NCBI GenBank assembly: GCA_021803035.1
Contig: JAJZME010000059.1
Span: 62,001-126,000 of the forward strand
Length of the DNA: 64,000 bases
Origin: Acidobacteriota bacterium
GTDB lineage: Bacteria; Acidobacteriota; Terriglobia; Terriglobales; Acidobacteriaceae
Direction: 5' to 3'
The notes beneath the pieces are model-generated. The model was not told the origin of the DNA, did no database searches, and was given only the letters and a program-made list of their open reading frames with translations. The position numbers were made by a program, and so were the translations under genes. Shown in pieces: positions 1 through 8,422 of this stretch (positions within the stretch are counted from its first letter, which is position 1; every line of letters starts with the position of its first letter).

Positions 1-855
1 GCGGCCGCCGGCGACACCAACCACGCGGTTGACGCGCTTTAGCGCGGCCGGCTCGATCCCGATGACACGCTGCATGAGCGGCGATTTCACCGGCTCGCCT
101 TCGGCATCGAAGAAGCGGAAGCAGATGTCTCCTACCGCGCCCAGCCGGCTCAGCTCCGCGCGTTCTTCGGGCGAGAAGAAATTTCCGCTGCTTGAAAGCA
201 GGCGCGAGGGCTCCATGGAGCCAATCCCGACCAAGGCAATATCGAGATGATCGAAGAGCTCCATCGCCGCCCGCATCGAAGGGTCGCGGGACAGCACGCG
301 CTGGGCTTCGGTGGAGCCGACAACGGCCGGCGCCTGCAACAGCACGGGCGCTGCGCCGATGAGCGCAGCCAGTCGCTGCGCCAGATAGATGGCATAATGC
401 TCGGCGCCCACCTGGCCCACGCCGCCCAGAATCTGCACCACCTTGCCGCCGCGGCAGGTGTCACCCGGATGCAGCGCATCCACCATCGCGAACAGCGAGC
501 GGCTCCAGGAAGAGATGCCTATGGCCGCGCCCGGCTTCACGGTGGTTTCCACAAAATAGGCGACGGCCGCGCCCAGGTCACGGACCATTGGGCCTTCTTC
601 AATGGGGCAATCGACCACCACCGCGTCCTGCAACTGAAATTGCGCAACAAGCTGGTCCTCCATCTCAGCGAAGATGCCGGGAGGATTGTTGACGCTGATG
701 CGCACTAGGTTAGCCGCGCGCGCCCGCTTGAGCAGGCGCGAAACGGTCGACTGGTGAATCTGCAACCGCTCGGTAATTCCCTGCTGGCGAATGCCCTGCA
801 CATAGTACATGCGGGCGACCTTGGACATCAGACGAAGCTCATCTACGCGCGCCAT
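1..855 (-). CDS. SorC-family sugar-binding transcriptional regulator (partial, C-terminus beyond window)
   Basis: The reading frame starts at the ATG at 855 and stays open for 285 codons to the window edge, so the C-terminus is missing. Residues about 5-50 form a helix-turn-helix region (QGITERLQIHQSTVSRLLKR), followed by a sugar-phosphate-binding domain of the SorC/DeoR effector type (for example GAAIGISSWSRSL near residue 110 and IALVGIGSM near residue 205). Family members bind phosphorylated sugars and control adjacent sugar catabolic operons. It lies downstream of, and on the same strand as, the isomerase/permease/kinase/transketolase operon, with 145 bp between it and the isomerase stop. 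It is therefore the likely regulator of that operon, probably with a promoter of its own. Family assignment is firm; the effector is unknown. Confidence 0.9.
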   Translation of the reverse strand, partial: MARVDELRLMSKVARMYYVQGIRQQGITERLQIHQSTVSRLLKRARAANLVRISVNNPPGIFAEMEDQLVAQFQLQDAVVVDCPIEEGPMVRDLGAAVAYFVETTVKPGAAIGISSWSRSLFAMVDALHPGDTCRGGKVVQILGGVGQVGAEHYAIYLAQRLAALIGAAPVLLQAPAVVGSTEAQRVLSRDPSMRAAMELFDHLDIALVGIGSMEPSRLLSSSGNFFSPEERAELSRLGAVGDICFRFFDAEGEPVKSPLMQRVIGIEPAALKRVNRVVGVAGGR

Positions 856-893
856 ACTAAGCATCCTGCCACATTCGCCGCATGATTGGCGAA

Positions 894-905
894 ATTATGC
901 ATAAT
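894..905. promoter_or_regulatory. Perfect palindrome upstream of the SorC-type gene, candidate operator
   Basis: ATTATGCATAAT is a perfect 12-bp palindrome 39 bp upstream of the SorC-type start codon, in an otherwise GC-rich gap. A related AT-rich inverted repeat occurs at 7015-7026, upstream of the transketolase operon. Shared placement before the regulator and before the operon suggests an operator. This is inference; no footprint or alignment supports it. Confidence 0.35.
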
Positions 906-1000
906 CGCATCTGCATGCCTGTGCCGCTCTCCGGACGACCACGCTATACGACCGTGAATCTTGCATGCCCTGAAGCCGGGAGATGGAATCGCCGCGCAGG

Positions 1001-2437
1001 TCAGGGAATCGGCGGTAGATCGGCGGGGCGGTTGTGGTGATAAGTCTCCCAACCCATATACCGCGAGAGCGCCTCTGCCACGGGGGCGGCGCAGTGGCTG
1101 CCGTTCATGGCCGCGTGGTGCTCAAAGCCATTCTGGCAGATGGTGTGCATGAGCGACGGCAATCCAGCTACTTTTACTACGGCGCGCGTACCGAAGGTCT
1201 TTAGCGGATCATCAGTGAATTCGCCTTCGCCCACATAGGCGCGGATTTTGCCGTTCAGATCGTCGGTGCTGACGCGGCCAAAGGTGACCGGACCGGCTGG
1301 CGTGCGGCCTTCCAGCGCGCCCACGGTGTTTTCTTCACCCAGCACCGTGCCCAGAATCGGCGCGGTCCCGATGCGGATGTCGGGCAGAAAATCCTTGGCC
1401 CAGTTGCCGCAGTGGAAGAAGACGCACTTGTCCGGATCGCCGCCGTAGTTATTGTTCCAGTCGATGAGCGCGCTGGGCCGGCCGCTGGCCAGTTGCAACG
1501 CGTACATGCCCACCACGCCGGCGATATCCACCTCGCAGGCTGAAGGCAGCATCTGCTCGCTCATCATGGACATGATGGTGCAAACGTTCACGCCGAAGTT
1601 CTTCTGCAGCGAGCTCCAGCATTGGATGGCCGTGGCCGTGATGCTGAGCGAGCGCATCCAGTCATCGACCACGAGAGCGAACCTGGCCATGCGCAGAACC
1701 GATTCTTCAGGCGCGGCGGAGGCATCGGCGTAGGAGCGAATCTGCTCCACGCGCTGCCGCACGCGCGGGTCGGTGCTGTCGATTTTGGCGGCTTCGCCGA
1801 AAATCTCGGAGAGGTCGATGGTATTGACGGTGATGCCGGACAGCTCCAGCAGCTTTTCGCTGAAGCGTGTGGTATTGAACGCGTTGGGGCGCGCGCCCAC
1901 GGCGCCGATGCGCACGCGGCTCAGCCCGCGCACCACCTTGCAGGTCTGGACAAAGCGCGCCAGATCTTCGCGGAAGCGCGGATCGGAAATGGCCACGGTG
2001 TGATCGCGCGTGAGCGTGTACTTGATGCCGTATTGGCGCAGGTTATTGCAGACGGAAATCTTGCCGCAAAAGGCGTCGCGCCGGCGGTCAAGCCCGAACT
2101 GATCGAGGTCGTCCGGCGATGCCTGCACTAGAACAGGCACGCGCACATCGGCCAGGCGAATGGAATCGGCCACGCCCTTTTCATCACCGAAGTTGGGCAG
2201 GCAGACAAGAATTCCATCCAGCCGGTCGCGGTTGCGGCGCAGCAGTTCGCCGCATTGTTGCGCGTCGGCCCAAGTTTCCACGGCGCCAAGCTTGCTCTCG
2301 TTTGGCGAAAGCCAGACCGGTTCGATGGAAAGGACGGCGAAAAGTTTGGTCAGATCCCGGCGCGCTTCGGTAATCAGCACGTCGGGAAAGAAGTCGCGGT
2401 TGCCTACGATGACGCCCAGGGTCGCTGAAGTTGTCAT
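1001..2437 (-). CDS. L-fucose/L-arabinose isomerase-family sugar isomerase
   Basis: 478 aa with the fold of the fucose/arabinose isomerase superfamily, which interconverts aldoses and ketoses using a divalent metal. An N-terminal Rossmann-like part (GVIVGNRDFFPD) precedes a C-terminal catalytic part where the expected ligands can be seen: Glu302 in PSACEVDIAG, Asp326 in ALIDWNNN, and His440/441 in GFEHHAAMNG. The protein is shorter than typical L-fucose isomerases (about 590 aa), so the substrate cannot be copied from FucI. It is last in the operon before the regulator, 115 bp after the permease. Together with the FGGY kinase it would turn an incoming aldose into a ketose phosphate for the transketolase. 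A D-apiose, pentose or deoxyhexose substrate are all possible. Confidence 0.8.
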   Translation of the reverse strand: MTTSATLGVIVGNRDFFPDVLITEARRDLTKLFAVLSIEPVWLSPNESKLGAVETWADAQQCGELLRRNRDRLDGILVCLPNFGDEKGVADSIRLADVRVPVLVQASPDDLDQFGLDRRRDAFCGKISVCNNLRQYGIKYTLTRDHTVAISDPRFREDLARFVQTCKVVRGLSRVRIGAVGARPNAFNTTRFSEKLLELSGITVNTIDLSEIFGEAAKIDSTDPRVRQRVEQIRSYADASAAPEESVLRMARFALVVDDWMRSLSITATAIQCWSSLQKNFGVNVCTIMSMMSEQMLPSACEVDIAGVVGMYALQLASGRPSALIDWNNNYGGDPDKCVFFHCGNWAKDFLPDIRIGTAPILGTVLGEENTVGALEGRTPAGPVTFGRVSTDDLNGKIRAYVGEGEFTDDPLKTFGTRAVVKVAGLPSLMHTICQNGFEHHAAMNGSHCAAPVAEALSRYMGWETYHHNRPADLPPIP

Positions 2438-2552
2438 TCCACACCACCTGAAACTTTGCTTGTTGAATTACGTGCCGCAAGATGCCGCTCGGCATCAGCT
2501 TACGAATGTTTGCCGCCGCCTGTGATGCGCAATCTGCGGCGCATGCTTACCC

Positions 2553-3569
2553 TTACAGACGCGAGTATGTGATCAATGCAAGGCCCACCAGATAACACAA
2601 AAACATGGAGGAGAGCAGGCGGTTGGTGCCGCGCGGCGCCTGGGCAAACTCCTTCCACACCAGTACGCCCCACAGAATCGCCACCACTGGCGCGGCGTTG
2701 CTGAGCGCGTAGGAAATCGCGGGCCCAGCCGCGCCCACGGCAATGAAACTGGCGCTGATGCCGATGCTCCAGATGGCGCCGCCCAGCAGGCCCGTCAGGT
2801 GCGTGCCCCGGCTCCCCTTCCAATACTCGTTAAAGCGCACCGGTGAGCCTTCGACGGGATGCCGCATGAAGAACGGGTTGAAGAGAAACGTGGTGAGGAA
2901 CGCGCCCAGCGTGAAGAAGAACGCGCCGGTCAGCGGCATCAGCTTGCCCGCGCCTCCGGCAACGAATGCCGGATCGATCGACCTGACGATCAGGCCATAA
3001 AAGAACGCGATCAGAATGCCCGCGAACACCGACAGCAGAATGCCTTTGACGCTGGGCTTTTTGACCGCGCTGGCCAGCCGTCCGTAAGCCTTCATGCTGA
3101 GCAGAATGGCCAGCACGATCACCGCGACGCCACCAAAGAGCATCCAGGAATTGCCCGGATTGGTGCCGCCTTCCATGATGACCAGAATGAAATTGAGCAC
3201 GATGCCCAGCACCCACGCGATGCCGCCGCCGATGGGAAAGCCAATGGCCATGCCGGCCACCGCGATGGCGGCCACCAGCAGCAGATTGCCGAGGTTCCAG
3301 ACTGCACCGCCCAAGAGAGCCCAGCCGATGCTGGCCCAGTCGGCCTGCGCCAAATCGGCGAAGAACGTGCGTCCGGTGTGGCCCATCGAGCCGAGCGTGA
3401 GCGCCGCAATCAGCGAGGTAAGCACCAGCCCCGCGGCGAAATCCCAGTAGTAAAGCTCGAACCGCCAGGCGCGCGCCGCGAGCTTTTGCGTGTTGGCCCA
3501 CGAACCCCAGCAGATCATGGTCAGGACGCAGAGAACGACCGCGACAGGATAACTGTGGATTATCAGCAT
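2553..3569 (-). CDS. GRP/DMT-type sugar permease
   Basis: 338 aa, about ten hydrophobic helices, beginning MLIIHSYPVAVVLCVL with the CWGSWANTQK motif near residue 20 that is typical of the glucose/ribose-porter-like members of the drug/metabolite transporter superfamily. These import sugars with a cation across the inner membrane. The start chosen is the ATG at 3569; a longer reading from 3629 would add 20 non-hydrophobic residues inside the kinase gene. The ATG overlaps the kinase stop codon by 7 bp, which implies translational coupling. As the only transporter in the operon it probably brings in the substrate of the isomerase. RhaT-like rhamnose symport is an alternative assignment. Confidence 0.82.
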   Translation of the reverse strand: MLIIHSYPVAVVLCVLTMICWGSWANTQKLAARAWRFELYYWDFAAGLVLTSLIAALTLGSMGHTGRTFFADLAQADWASIGWALLGGAVWNLGNLLLVAAIAVAGMAIGFPIGGGIAWVLGIVLNFILVIMEGGTNPGNSWMLFGGVAVIVLAILLSMKAYGRLASAVKKPSVKGILLSVFAGILIAFFYGLIVRSIDPAFVAGGAGKLMPLTGAFFFTLGAFLTTFLFNPFFMRHPVEGSPVRFNEYWKGSRGTHLTGLLGGAIWSIGISASFIAVGAAGPAISYALSNAAPVVAILWGVLVWKEFAQAPRGTNRLLSSMFLCYLVGLALITYSRL

Positions 3570-5068
3570 GGCTTGCTTTCCTCTTTCGCTTCTTCGCGCA
3601 GGCGCGCGCGGCGCACTGCCAGACGCCATGAATCGCGCAATCGCTCACGCTCCGCCGCGCTCATGCGCGGCTCAAAAACGTCCACAGTCCGGGGCAATGC
3701 GGCCAGTTCGTCCGGCGACTTCCACCAGCCCAGCGCCAGCCCGGCAAGCATGGCAGCGCCGCGCGCGGAGAGATCTTCCTGGGTCGAGCGATGCACCGGC
3801 CGTCCAACAATGTCGGCCTGCATCTGCATGAGCGAACTGTTGCGGGTTGCGCCGCCATCGGCCAGCAACACGGGCAGATCCACGCCGGCCGCAGCTTCCA
3901 TGGCCTCAAGAACATCAGCTACCTGGAACGCGATGGCGTCCAGCGCGGCGCGGGCCAGATGCGCCGCCGTGTGCGAACGCTCAAGATTGGCGGCAACGCC
4001 GCGCGCAGCCGCGTCCCAATGCGGCGCGCCAAGCCCAACCATGGCCGGCACCAGCACCAGGCCGGCTGCGTCGGGAACGCTGGCGGCCAAAGCCGCCGCC
4101 GCCTCCGCCGGCCGCGGCAAACCCAGAAACTCGCCCACCCATTGCAGCGTCGCGCCGCTCATGGCGATGTTACCTTCCAGCGCGAAATGCACATCGCCCT
4201 GCGCCGACCAGGCCACGGTGCGGGCCAGGAGCTTTGTCTCCGCCACAAGAGCAGGCGTGAGCATCATCAGCGATGAGCCGGTGCCGTAGGTTGCTTTCAT
4301 GGTTCCCGGCTGATAGCGGCCGTGGCCCACCAGCGCGGCGTGTGAATCGCCGATCAGCGAAGCGATGGGAACGCCGGCGAGCACGGGAATGGCCGTGCAT
4401 TCGGCGCAGATCCCGCTTGAGGTGCGCACAGCAGGCAGCGCCGTGCGCGGAATATCAAAAAGGCTAAGCAGCCTGTCGTCCCAGTCCAGCGATTCCAGAC
4501 CGAGCAACGCGGTGCGCGAGGCGTTGGTGTGATCGGTTGCGTGCACGCGCCCGCCGCTGAGCCTGTAAACGAGCCACGAGTCGACCGTGCCGAGCCGCAA
4601 TTCTCCGGCTTCAGCCTGTGCGCGCAACTCGGCCTGCTGTTCAAAGACCCACGCCCACTTGGTTGCGCTCAACAAGGGATCGAGCGGAAGGCCGGTCAAC
4701 GACTGAATGACCGGAGCCTGCTCACGAAGCCGCTCGCAGACGGGCGCCGAGCGCCGGCACTGCCAGGTGATCGCATTGCCCACCGGCTCACCATTGGCGC
4801 GCCACGTTATGGCCGTCTCACGCTGGTTGCTGACGGCGATGGCCGCGATGGCGGCACCGCGAGCTTTTGCAAAGCGCGCGCATTCTTCGGCAACCTGGCA
4901 GACCGACAGCCACAGCGCAAGCGGATCCTGCTCCACGTATCCGCGACGGGGCTGCACAAGGTCGAGCGGAGCCGACGCGCGGAAGACGGTCTGGCCTTCG
5001 CGGTCGATCAACAGCGCCTTGGTGTTGGTCGTGCCCTGGTCAACGGCCAGAATCCATGCGCTTGCCAT
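3563..5068 (-). CDS. FGGY-family carbohydrate kinase
   Basis: 501 aa ATP-dependent sugar kinase. The N-terminal FGGY domain opens with the phosphate loop AVDQGTTNTKALL (residues 8-20), followed by YVEQDP and NQRETAITW. The C-terminal domain has the adenosine-site segment DGGATRNSSLMQMQADI. The N-terminal motifs look closer to glycerol kinase and ketotetrose/pentulose kinases than to xylulokinase, so the substrate may be a short or branched ketose. It begins directly after the transketolase C-subunit stop and overlaps the permease gene at its 3' end, so it is cotranscribed. It should phosphorylate the ketose made by the isomerase, giving the ketose phosphate required by a transketolase. An apulose, erythrulose, xylulose or rhamnulose/fuculose kinase role cannot be told apart by reading. 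Confidence 0.87.
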   Translation of the reverse strand: MASAWILAVDQGTTNTKALLIDREGQTVFRASAPLDLVQPRRGYVEQDPLALWLSVCQVAEECARFAKARGAAIAAIAVSNQRETAITWRANGEPVGNAITWQCRRSAPVCERLREQAPVIQSLTGLPLDPLLSATKWAWVFEQQAELRAQAEAGELRLGTVDSWLVYRLSGGRVHATDHTNASRTALLGLESLDWDDRLLSLFDIPRTALPAVRTSSGICAECTAIPVLAGVPIASLIGDSHAALVGHGRYQPGTMKATYGTGSSLMMLTPALVAETKLLARTVAWSAQGDVHFALEGNIAMSGATLQWVGEFLGLPRPAEAAAALAASVPDAAGLVLVPAMVGLGAPHWDAAARGVAANLERSHTAAHLARAALDAIAFQVADVLEAMEAAAGVDLPVLLADGGATRNSSLMQMQADIVGRPVHRSTQEDLSARGAAMLAGLALGWWKSPDELAALPRTVDVFEPRMSAAERERLRDSWRLAVRRARLREEAKEESKPC

Positions 5069-6043
5069 CTACCCCTCGTTCTTGACCAATTCCATGGCAG
5101 CGCGCTCGATGCCTGCCGCCGTCAAGCCAAAGTGCCCCAGCAAAAACTCTTCGGTTCCAGTGGGCGCAAACACATCCGGCACTCCAAGAATGCGCATTGG
5201 TGCGGGACGCTCTTGCGCCAGCACCTCCGCCACCGCGCCGCCCAAACCTCCGGCGGCAAAAGCCTCTTCGGCGGTCACAATGCCGCAGGTGTTGCGTGCA
5301 GCGTCCAGAATAGCCTCACGGTCCAGGGGTTTCACAGTGCTCATGTTGAGCACACGCGCTGAAATGCCCATGGCCGCCAGCGCCTGCGCGGCGTCCAGAG
5401 CACGCGCTACCAGCACGCCGTTCGCAATCAGCGTCACGTCATTGCCGTCACGCACTCGTACGGCCTTGCCTAGTTTGAACTCGTAATTGTCCCCGTGAAC
5501 GCGCGGCACCGGCATGCGGCTGATCCGCAGGTACATCGGCCCCTCGTGCATGAGCGAGTAGTACATGGCCGCGGCGGTCTCAACCGGATCGGCGGGCACC
5601 ACGACGGCCAGATTGGGCAAAACCCGCGTCCAGGCCATGTCTTCAATGGAGTGGTGTGTCGGGCCAAGCTGCCCATAGGCCATGCCCGGCGACATGCCGC
5701 ACAGCTTCACATTGGATTTGGAATAGGCAAGATCCACCTTCACCTGTTCCATGGCGCGTCCGGTCAGAAAACATGCCGCGCCGCAAACATAAGGAATCAT
5801 GCCGCCATTGGCCAGGCCGGCGCCCACGCCCACCATGTTCTGCTCGGCAATGCCCACGTTCACAAAGCGATCGGGGAATCTTTCGCGAAAGCTTTTCAGC
5901 TTGGCTGAAGAAAGCGAGTCGTTCGCCACCGCACAAACACGGCTGTCGGCAACCGCCATCTCTTCCAGGGCGTGGATGTACGCATCGCGACAATCAAATA
6001 GCTGCGGCGCCGGGACGCGCAGTGTCTCCGTCGAAGTCACCAT
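5069..6043 (-). CDS. Transketolase, C-terminal subunit (split enzyme)
   Basis: 324 aa containing the pyrimidine-binding and C-terminal domains of transketolase. It has the cofactor-activating glutamate region (FVNVGIAEQNMVGVGAGLA, residues about 60-78), the TK-specific GPTHHSIEDMA segment near residue 128, and a C-terminal Rossmann-like domain. It pairs with the N-terminal subunit encoded just upstream; their genes overlap by 7 bp. Split transketolases are common in accessory sugar pathways and in sugar-specific systems such as AptA/AptB of D-apiose catabolism. Starts MVTSTETLRV at 6043. The kinase gene starts right after its stop, so a single transcript is likely. Confidence in the family is high; the actual donor ketose is unknown. 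Confidence 0.92.
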   Translation of the reverse strand: MVTSTETLRVPAPQLFDCRDAYIHALEEMAVADSRVCAVANDSLSSAKLKSFRERFPDRFVNVGIAEQNMVGVGAGLANGGMIPYVCGAACFLTGRAMEQVKVDLAYSKSNVKLCGMSPGMAYGQLGPTHHSIEDMAWTRVLPNLAVVVPADPVETAAAMYYSLMHEGPMYLRISRMPVPRVHGDNYEFKLGKAVRVRDGNDVTLIANGVLVARALDAAQALAAMGISARVLNMSTVKPLDREAILDAARNTCGIVTAEEAFAAGGLGGAVAEVLAQERPAPMRILGVPDVFAPTGTEEFLLGHFGLTAAGIERAAMELVKNEG

Positions 6044-6903
6044 CCTACCTCCGCGCCCAGTTCTACCGCGGCCGCCGCCAACTGCTTATCGTTAGGAACG
6101 CCGTGATGCCAGGACGGTTGATTTTCGGCGAATGAAACGCCCTTGCCCTTGATCGTGTGCGCAATCAGACACGACGGCTTGCCTGGCTGAAAGGGCAAGC
6201 GGTCGAATCGCCCGAGCAACGCTGCCGTGTCGTGGCCGTCGATTTCCTCGACCGCAAACCCGAAGGCCGACCAGCGCTCCGCCAGCGGCTCCATGCGGAT
6301 GGTCTTCTCCGTGAAATCTCCTTGCTGGATGCGGTTCCTGTCCACAATTACGATCAGGTTGTCGAGGCCGTAGTGCTGGGCGGTCATGGCCGCTTCCCAG
6401 TTCGAGCCTTCCTGCAATTCGCCGTCTCCGGTCAGCACAAAAACGCGCCAGTTCTCCTTTCGCATGCGCGCCGCCAGCGCCGCACCCACGGCGATGGGAA
6501 GCCCGTGGCCGAGCGGCCCCGTGTTGGCCTCAACGCCCGGCAACTTGTTGCGGTCGGGATGACCGTTGAGCATCGAAAGCGAATCCATATAAGTCTGGAG
6601 CCGCTCCAGCGGAAAGAATCCGCGCGAAGCCAGTGTCGAGTAAAAGGCGCCTGAGCAATGCCCTTTGGAGAGGATGAAGCGATCGCGCTGCGGCCAGTCA
6701 GGCCGCGCCGGATCGATGCGCAGAATGCCACCGAGATAGAGCACCGTGAGAATATCGGCGGACGACAGATCACCCCCGGTATGGCCCAGCCGCGCATGAT
6801 GCGTCATGGTCATGGCACTCAGCCTGGTCCAGTTGGCCTTTTGCCGCAGCCATTCCGCCCGTTCTTTCTCCGCCAGCATCTCGTCAACTCCAGGGTGACC
6901 CAT
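6037..6903 (-). CDS. Transketolase, N-terminal subunit (split enzyme)
   Basis: 288 aa with the thiamine-diphosphate-binding domain: GHTGGDLSSADIL near residue 40, the TPP/metal motif GDGELQEGSNWEAAM (residues about 158-172) and the HTIKGKGV loop near the end. It transfers two-carbon ketol units between sugar phosphates together with the C-subunit encoded downstream. First gene of the isomerase/kinase/transketolase operon; the promoter should lie in the 218-bp gap 6904-7121, which holds a candidate operator. Starts MGHPGVDEML at 6903. Confidence 0.92.
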   Translation of the reverse strand: MGHPGVDEMLAEKERAEWLRQKANWTRLSAMTMTHHARLGHTGGDLSSADILTVLYLGGILRIDPARPDWPQRDRFILSKGHCSGAFYSTLASRGFFPLERLQTYMDSLSMLNGHPDRNKLPGVEANTGPLGHGLPIAVGAALAARMRKENWRVFVLTGDGELQEGSNWEAAMTAQHYGLDNLIVIVDRNRIQQGDFTEKTIRMEPLAERWSAFGFAVEEIDGHDTAALLGRFDRLPFQPGKPSCLIAHTIKGKGVSFAENQPSWHHGVPNDKQLAAAAVELGAEVGW

Positions 6904-7010
6904 TTGCTGCGATGCGCCGCAATCGCCGCTTTGGCCTGCTCCGGCAGGTCCGAAGCGCGTACATGGCGATACTAGTAGGGAGCCTGCTACCGGTCAACAT
7001 AGAATATCTT

Positions 7011-7034
7011 TATCGCATAAATATGCATTCAATT
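7011..7034. promoter_or_regulatory. AT-rich inverted repeat upstream of the transketolase operon, candidate operator
   Basis: In the gap 6904-7121 upstream of the minus-strand operon there is an AT-rich patch. It includes GCATA-AA-TATGC (7015-7026), a perfect 5-bp inverted repeat with a 2-bp spacer. Its core (GCATAA/TATGC) resembles the palindrome at 894-905 before the SorC-type gene. The rest of the gap shows no gene. Operator function is inferred from position and similarity only. Confidence 0.35.
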
Positions 7035-7121
7035 AGAGCAGCCCTATACGGTCCCGCCATGAACATTGGGAAAGGCGCGGTCCATTCCGGCTCGTTGATC
7101 CAATCGTTGTTCCCAGGCCTT

Positions 7122-7778
7122 TTACCGGCCGCAGGCAGCGAATACTGCGGTCAATCCCTCTTCCGGCTCGGGGCGCACGCGAAAGTCTGCGTGGGCTTCC
7201 GCAAGAATGATGCGGCCGTCCCGCGCAACAACGTAGGTGGCCGGCAGCGGCAGCCTCCAGCTTGGCTCACCGTTGATGAAAGGCAGGTTGACCAGGATGG
7301 ACAGGAAGTAATCGCGGTGGTACTCGGGAACCGTGTAGGCAAGCCTGAACTGTTCGGCTACCGCGCATTCGCGATCGGTAAGCACAGGAAAAGGGAACCC
7401 ATGCTGGCCAACCATGAAGTCGCTCTGCCGCTCCGTCTGCGGCCCAATGGCCACCAGCAGCGCGCCGCACTCGCGAAGGCGGCCATACAGGTCGCGCCAG
7501 GCTTCCAACTCGGTGATGCAATAGGGGCACCAGCGGCCGCGAAAGAACTTGATGACCAGCGGGCCGAGCGCGAGCAGGTCCGCACTGCGGACCAGCTTGC
7601 CGCGGGAATCCTTGAGCGCGAACTCGGGCGCCAGCGCTCCCACGGGTAAAATCCGCTCCTCGATGCCGGATGCAAAAAGCTCCGCAATGGCGCGCTCGCC
7701 CACGGCAAGCCGTTCGGCCTGCACCAGATGACGCGTGCTGGCGGTGATCTCGTCGAGTTGGTCCTGCAGTTGGATCAC
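7122..7778 (-). CDS. Peroxiredoxin-like (AhpC/TSA superfamily) thiol protein
   Basis: 218 aa. An N-terminal helical segment (about 45 residues) is followed by a thioredoxin-fold redoxin domain with the active site FFRGRWCPYCITELEAW, giving a CxxC at about residues 83-86. Family members reduce peroxides or act as disulfide reductases in the cytosol. It sits 56 bp downstream of the PduT-like gene on the same strand, so it is probably cotranscribed with the PduS/PduT electron-transfer pair. That association is unusual and could mean a redox-protective or cofactor-recycling role for the compartment. It could also be an unrelated neighbour. Complete, normal length. Confidence 0.8.
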   Translation of the reverse strand: MIQLQDQLDEITASTRHLVQAERLAVGERAIAELFASGIEERILPVGALAPEFALKDSRGKLVRSADLLALGPLVIKFFRGRWCPYCITELEAWRDLYGRLRECGALLVAIGPQTERQSDFMVGQHGFPFPVLTDRECAVAEQFRLAYTVPEYHRDYFLSILVNLPFINGEPSWRLPLPATYVVARDGRIILAEAHADFRVRPEPEEGLTAVFAACGR

Positions 7779-7834
7779 ATTTCAGCTTAATTGAAATTGC
7801 AGGGACTCACAGACGGCGCACGCCAAGCAGCATG

Positions 7835-8395
7835 TTAAATATATTCCCGGAACAGCTCCGGTGAAGGCGCGGGAATGACGCCGCGGCCCACAAGCATCCC
7901 GTCCTCCGCGGCAGCCCTGGAGCCGGCATCGACTGCGGCCTGCACGCTCGACACATCGCCAGCCATCAGCACAAAGCCCTTGCCGCCCAGCGCCATGGCC
8001 AGGTGAATACGCAGCAGCGTCACGTTTGCCGCCTTGATAGCCGCGTCGGCCACATCGATGATGCTGGCCGCAGAAAACGTCTCGACGACTCCGATCGAAC
8101 GTAGGTTCTTGGGATCGATCTCCACCGATTGTGAGATGGCCGCCAATACAGTCGGATGCACGCGCGCAATCTGCCGGCGCTCGATCAGCGACGCGCCAGC
8201 CACCGCCGCGCCCGCCAGCAATGCAGCCTGGACCGAGGTCACGTCGCCTGAAACCACGATGAGAAATTTGCCCGAGCAGATGCTGCGCGCCAGCAAAAGC
8301 TGCACGGACCCGGCCTTCAGCATGGTGTCCTCAACCAGGAATCCCGTGGCCACGCTCGACAACTCGATGAGTCCGATGGAATTGATTTCAGGCAC
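7835..8395 (-). CDS. pduT: BMC-T shell protein with two BMC domains, PduT-like
   Basis: 186 aa made of two BMC domains in tandem (residues about 5-85 and 98-180), forming trimers that act as pseudohexamers in the compartment shell. The segment SICSGKFLIVVSGD places Cys40 where PduT has the cysteine (CPGKFL) that coordinates a [4Fe-4S] cluster at the trimer's central pore. The second domain ends VIPAPSPELFREYI, as PduT does. The gene lies 27 bp after the PduS-like gene, its expected electron-transfer partner. An iron-sulfur cluster in the pore would pass electrons across the shell. Assignment by motif and context is strong; the cluster itself is inferred. Confidence 0.93.
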   Translation of the reverse strand: MPEINSIGLIELSSVATGFLVEDTMLKAGSVQLLLARSICSGKFLIVVSGDVTSVQAALLAGAAVAGASLIERRQIARVHPTVLAAISQSVEIDPKNLRSIGVVETFSAASIIDVADAAIKAANVTLLRIHLAMALGGKGFVLMAGDVSSVQAAVDAGSRAAAEDGMLVGRGVIPAPSPELFREYI

Positions 8396-8422
8396 TTCGT
8401 TTGCTCCTTCTGTATTGCCGCC

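Noticed and set aside
5069-6903. Sulfoquinovose transketolase (sulfo-TK) pathway
   Set aside because: That route has a split transketolase but no sugar kinase; the FGGY kinase in this operon makes a phosphorylated ketose substrate more likely.
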